Positions 63,678 through 64,000 of a DNA stretch of 64,000 nt are shown here, piece by piece. Made by a program: the position numbers and the translations under genes. The number at the start of each line of letters is the position of its first letter. Position 1 is the stretch's first letter. Source of the DNA: Rhopalosiphum padi (taxonomy: Eukaryota > Arthropoda > Insecta > Hemiptera > Aphididae); contig NC_083598.1 of assembly GCF_020882245.1 (NCBI RefSeq), forward strand, positions 49,265,858 to 49,329,857, read 5' to 3'. The notes below the pieces were generated by a model. It was not told the origin of the DNA, did no database searches, and was given only the letters and a program-made list of their open reading frames with translations.

Positions 63678-63791
63678 CTGCGCGAAACGTTTTGATAAAA
63701 ATCCTTCAGTTTGGCGCGGCGATCGAGTGATGGTGGTTTAACGGTGGTGAGAGGAAGACGAGTGGACGCCAAAATCGAATAGTTTTTGGGA
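63678..63791 (-). CDS. Candidate internal coding exon, unidentified gene
   Basis: On the minus strand a pyrimidine-rich stretch (CTGTCTTTCTTTTAATGTCT) and TATAAAG lead to an acceptor, and the segment ends at CGCAG|GTATGTAC, an excellent donor. The 114 bp have one phase open throughout (1 + 37 codons + 2). It includes STRLPLTTVKPPSLDRRAKL and then KDFYQNVSR, the latter basic and helix-like. The other two phases contain stops, although one holds an ATG-initiated 32-codon frame (63804-63706) that would make this an untranslated exon instead. If real, the gene lies on the minus strand, begins to the right of or near the window edge, and has a large intron running leftwards. No family was recognised. 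Confidence 0.35.
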
Positions 63792-63990
63792 CTTTATAAG
63801 ACATTAAAAGAAAGACAGTCGTATGGCTGTACGATTGTGTGCGATGGAAGAGGACTGCTAAAAATTAAGTAACTCGCAAACGGCAGTGCCACACGCAAAC
63901 CCCATAATTTCTGACGATCCGAACATCAGGACAGGAAACGTTGGCCTGCGATAAAACCAGCTTGGCCCACGCAGACCGTCTCTCGGCGAA

Positions 63991-64000
63991 TATATATATA
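63991..64000 (-). promoter_or_regulatory. TATA-like run at window edge
   Basis: A (TA)n run at the right edge lies about 200 bp upstream of the minus-strand exon candidate, followed in the minus direction by a CG-containing segment. It could be a TATA element of a first exon reaching 63678, or just a microsatellite cut by the window end. Confidence 0.15.

Noticed and set aside
1..64000. CRISPR arrays, operons, prokaryotic promoters or phage genes
   Set aside because: No regularly spaced direct repeats, no compact coding, and eukaryotic repeat and splice-site texture throughout.

Overview
This window looks like nuclear DNA of an insect, most likely an aphid or a close relative. It is very AT-rich. 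Short words built from ATAATATTATA recur throughout, there are many (AAT)n and (TA)n runs, and there is no compact gene arrangement, ribosome-binding-site pattern or operon. The aphid assignment rests on overall sequence texture only and is an inference. No long open reading frame, recognisable conserved protein, rRNA, intact tRNA or snRNA was found. Most stop-free stretches begin at TTG or GTG, or are AAT/ATT or GC-repeat translations, and are best read as chance. The window is therefore either a gene desert or the inside of one or more very large introns.

The layout alternates. Long AT-rich deserts (about 1-2.2, 2.7-8.2, 10.4-16.5, 20.5-27.7, 31.5-36, 37.9-44.3, 45.8-50.8, 52-58.2 and 59.4-61.8 kb) are broken by more complex, CpG-containing islands at about 8.3-10.3, 16.6-18.1, 19.2-20.5, 27.7-29.6, 36.0-37.9, 44.35-45.75, 50.8-51.96, 58.3-59.35, 61.8-62.2 and 62.8-64.0 kb. 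The islands resemble enhancer or promoter islands, or untranslated first exons. Several carry GAGA-type or GT microsatellites, homeodomain-like AT cores, and splice-site-like junctions.

Two non-autonomous DNA transposons are supported by their ends: a hAT-type MITE (23270-23657) with matching termini and a degenerate 8-bp target duplication, and a Tc1/mariner-style MITE (9246-9646) with matching 16-bp ends. Two weak tRNA-like fragments (about 15.6 and 17.05 kb) could be SINE remnants.

The best candidates for undescribed transcribed or coding material are: (a) a 114-bp minus-strand internal-exon candidate near the right edge (63678-63791) with a CAG|GTATGT donor and one phase open throughout; (b) a compact unit at 40285-40817 with a TATA box, an ATG, three overlapping or adjacent coding-like blocks in shifted frames and a polyadenylation signal; (c) a 93-codon ATG-initiated reading frame at 51664-51945; (d) a TATA-preceded serine-rich frame followed by overlapping Gly/Ala/Pro-rich frames at 44.6-45.2 kb; and (e) short exon-like pieces at 1.06-1.2, 6.05-6.23, 8.74-8.8 and 37.53-37.63 kb. 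None could be assigned to a family by eye, and all gene calls here carry low confidence.
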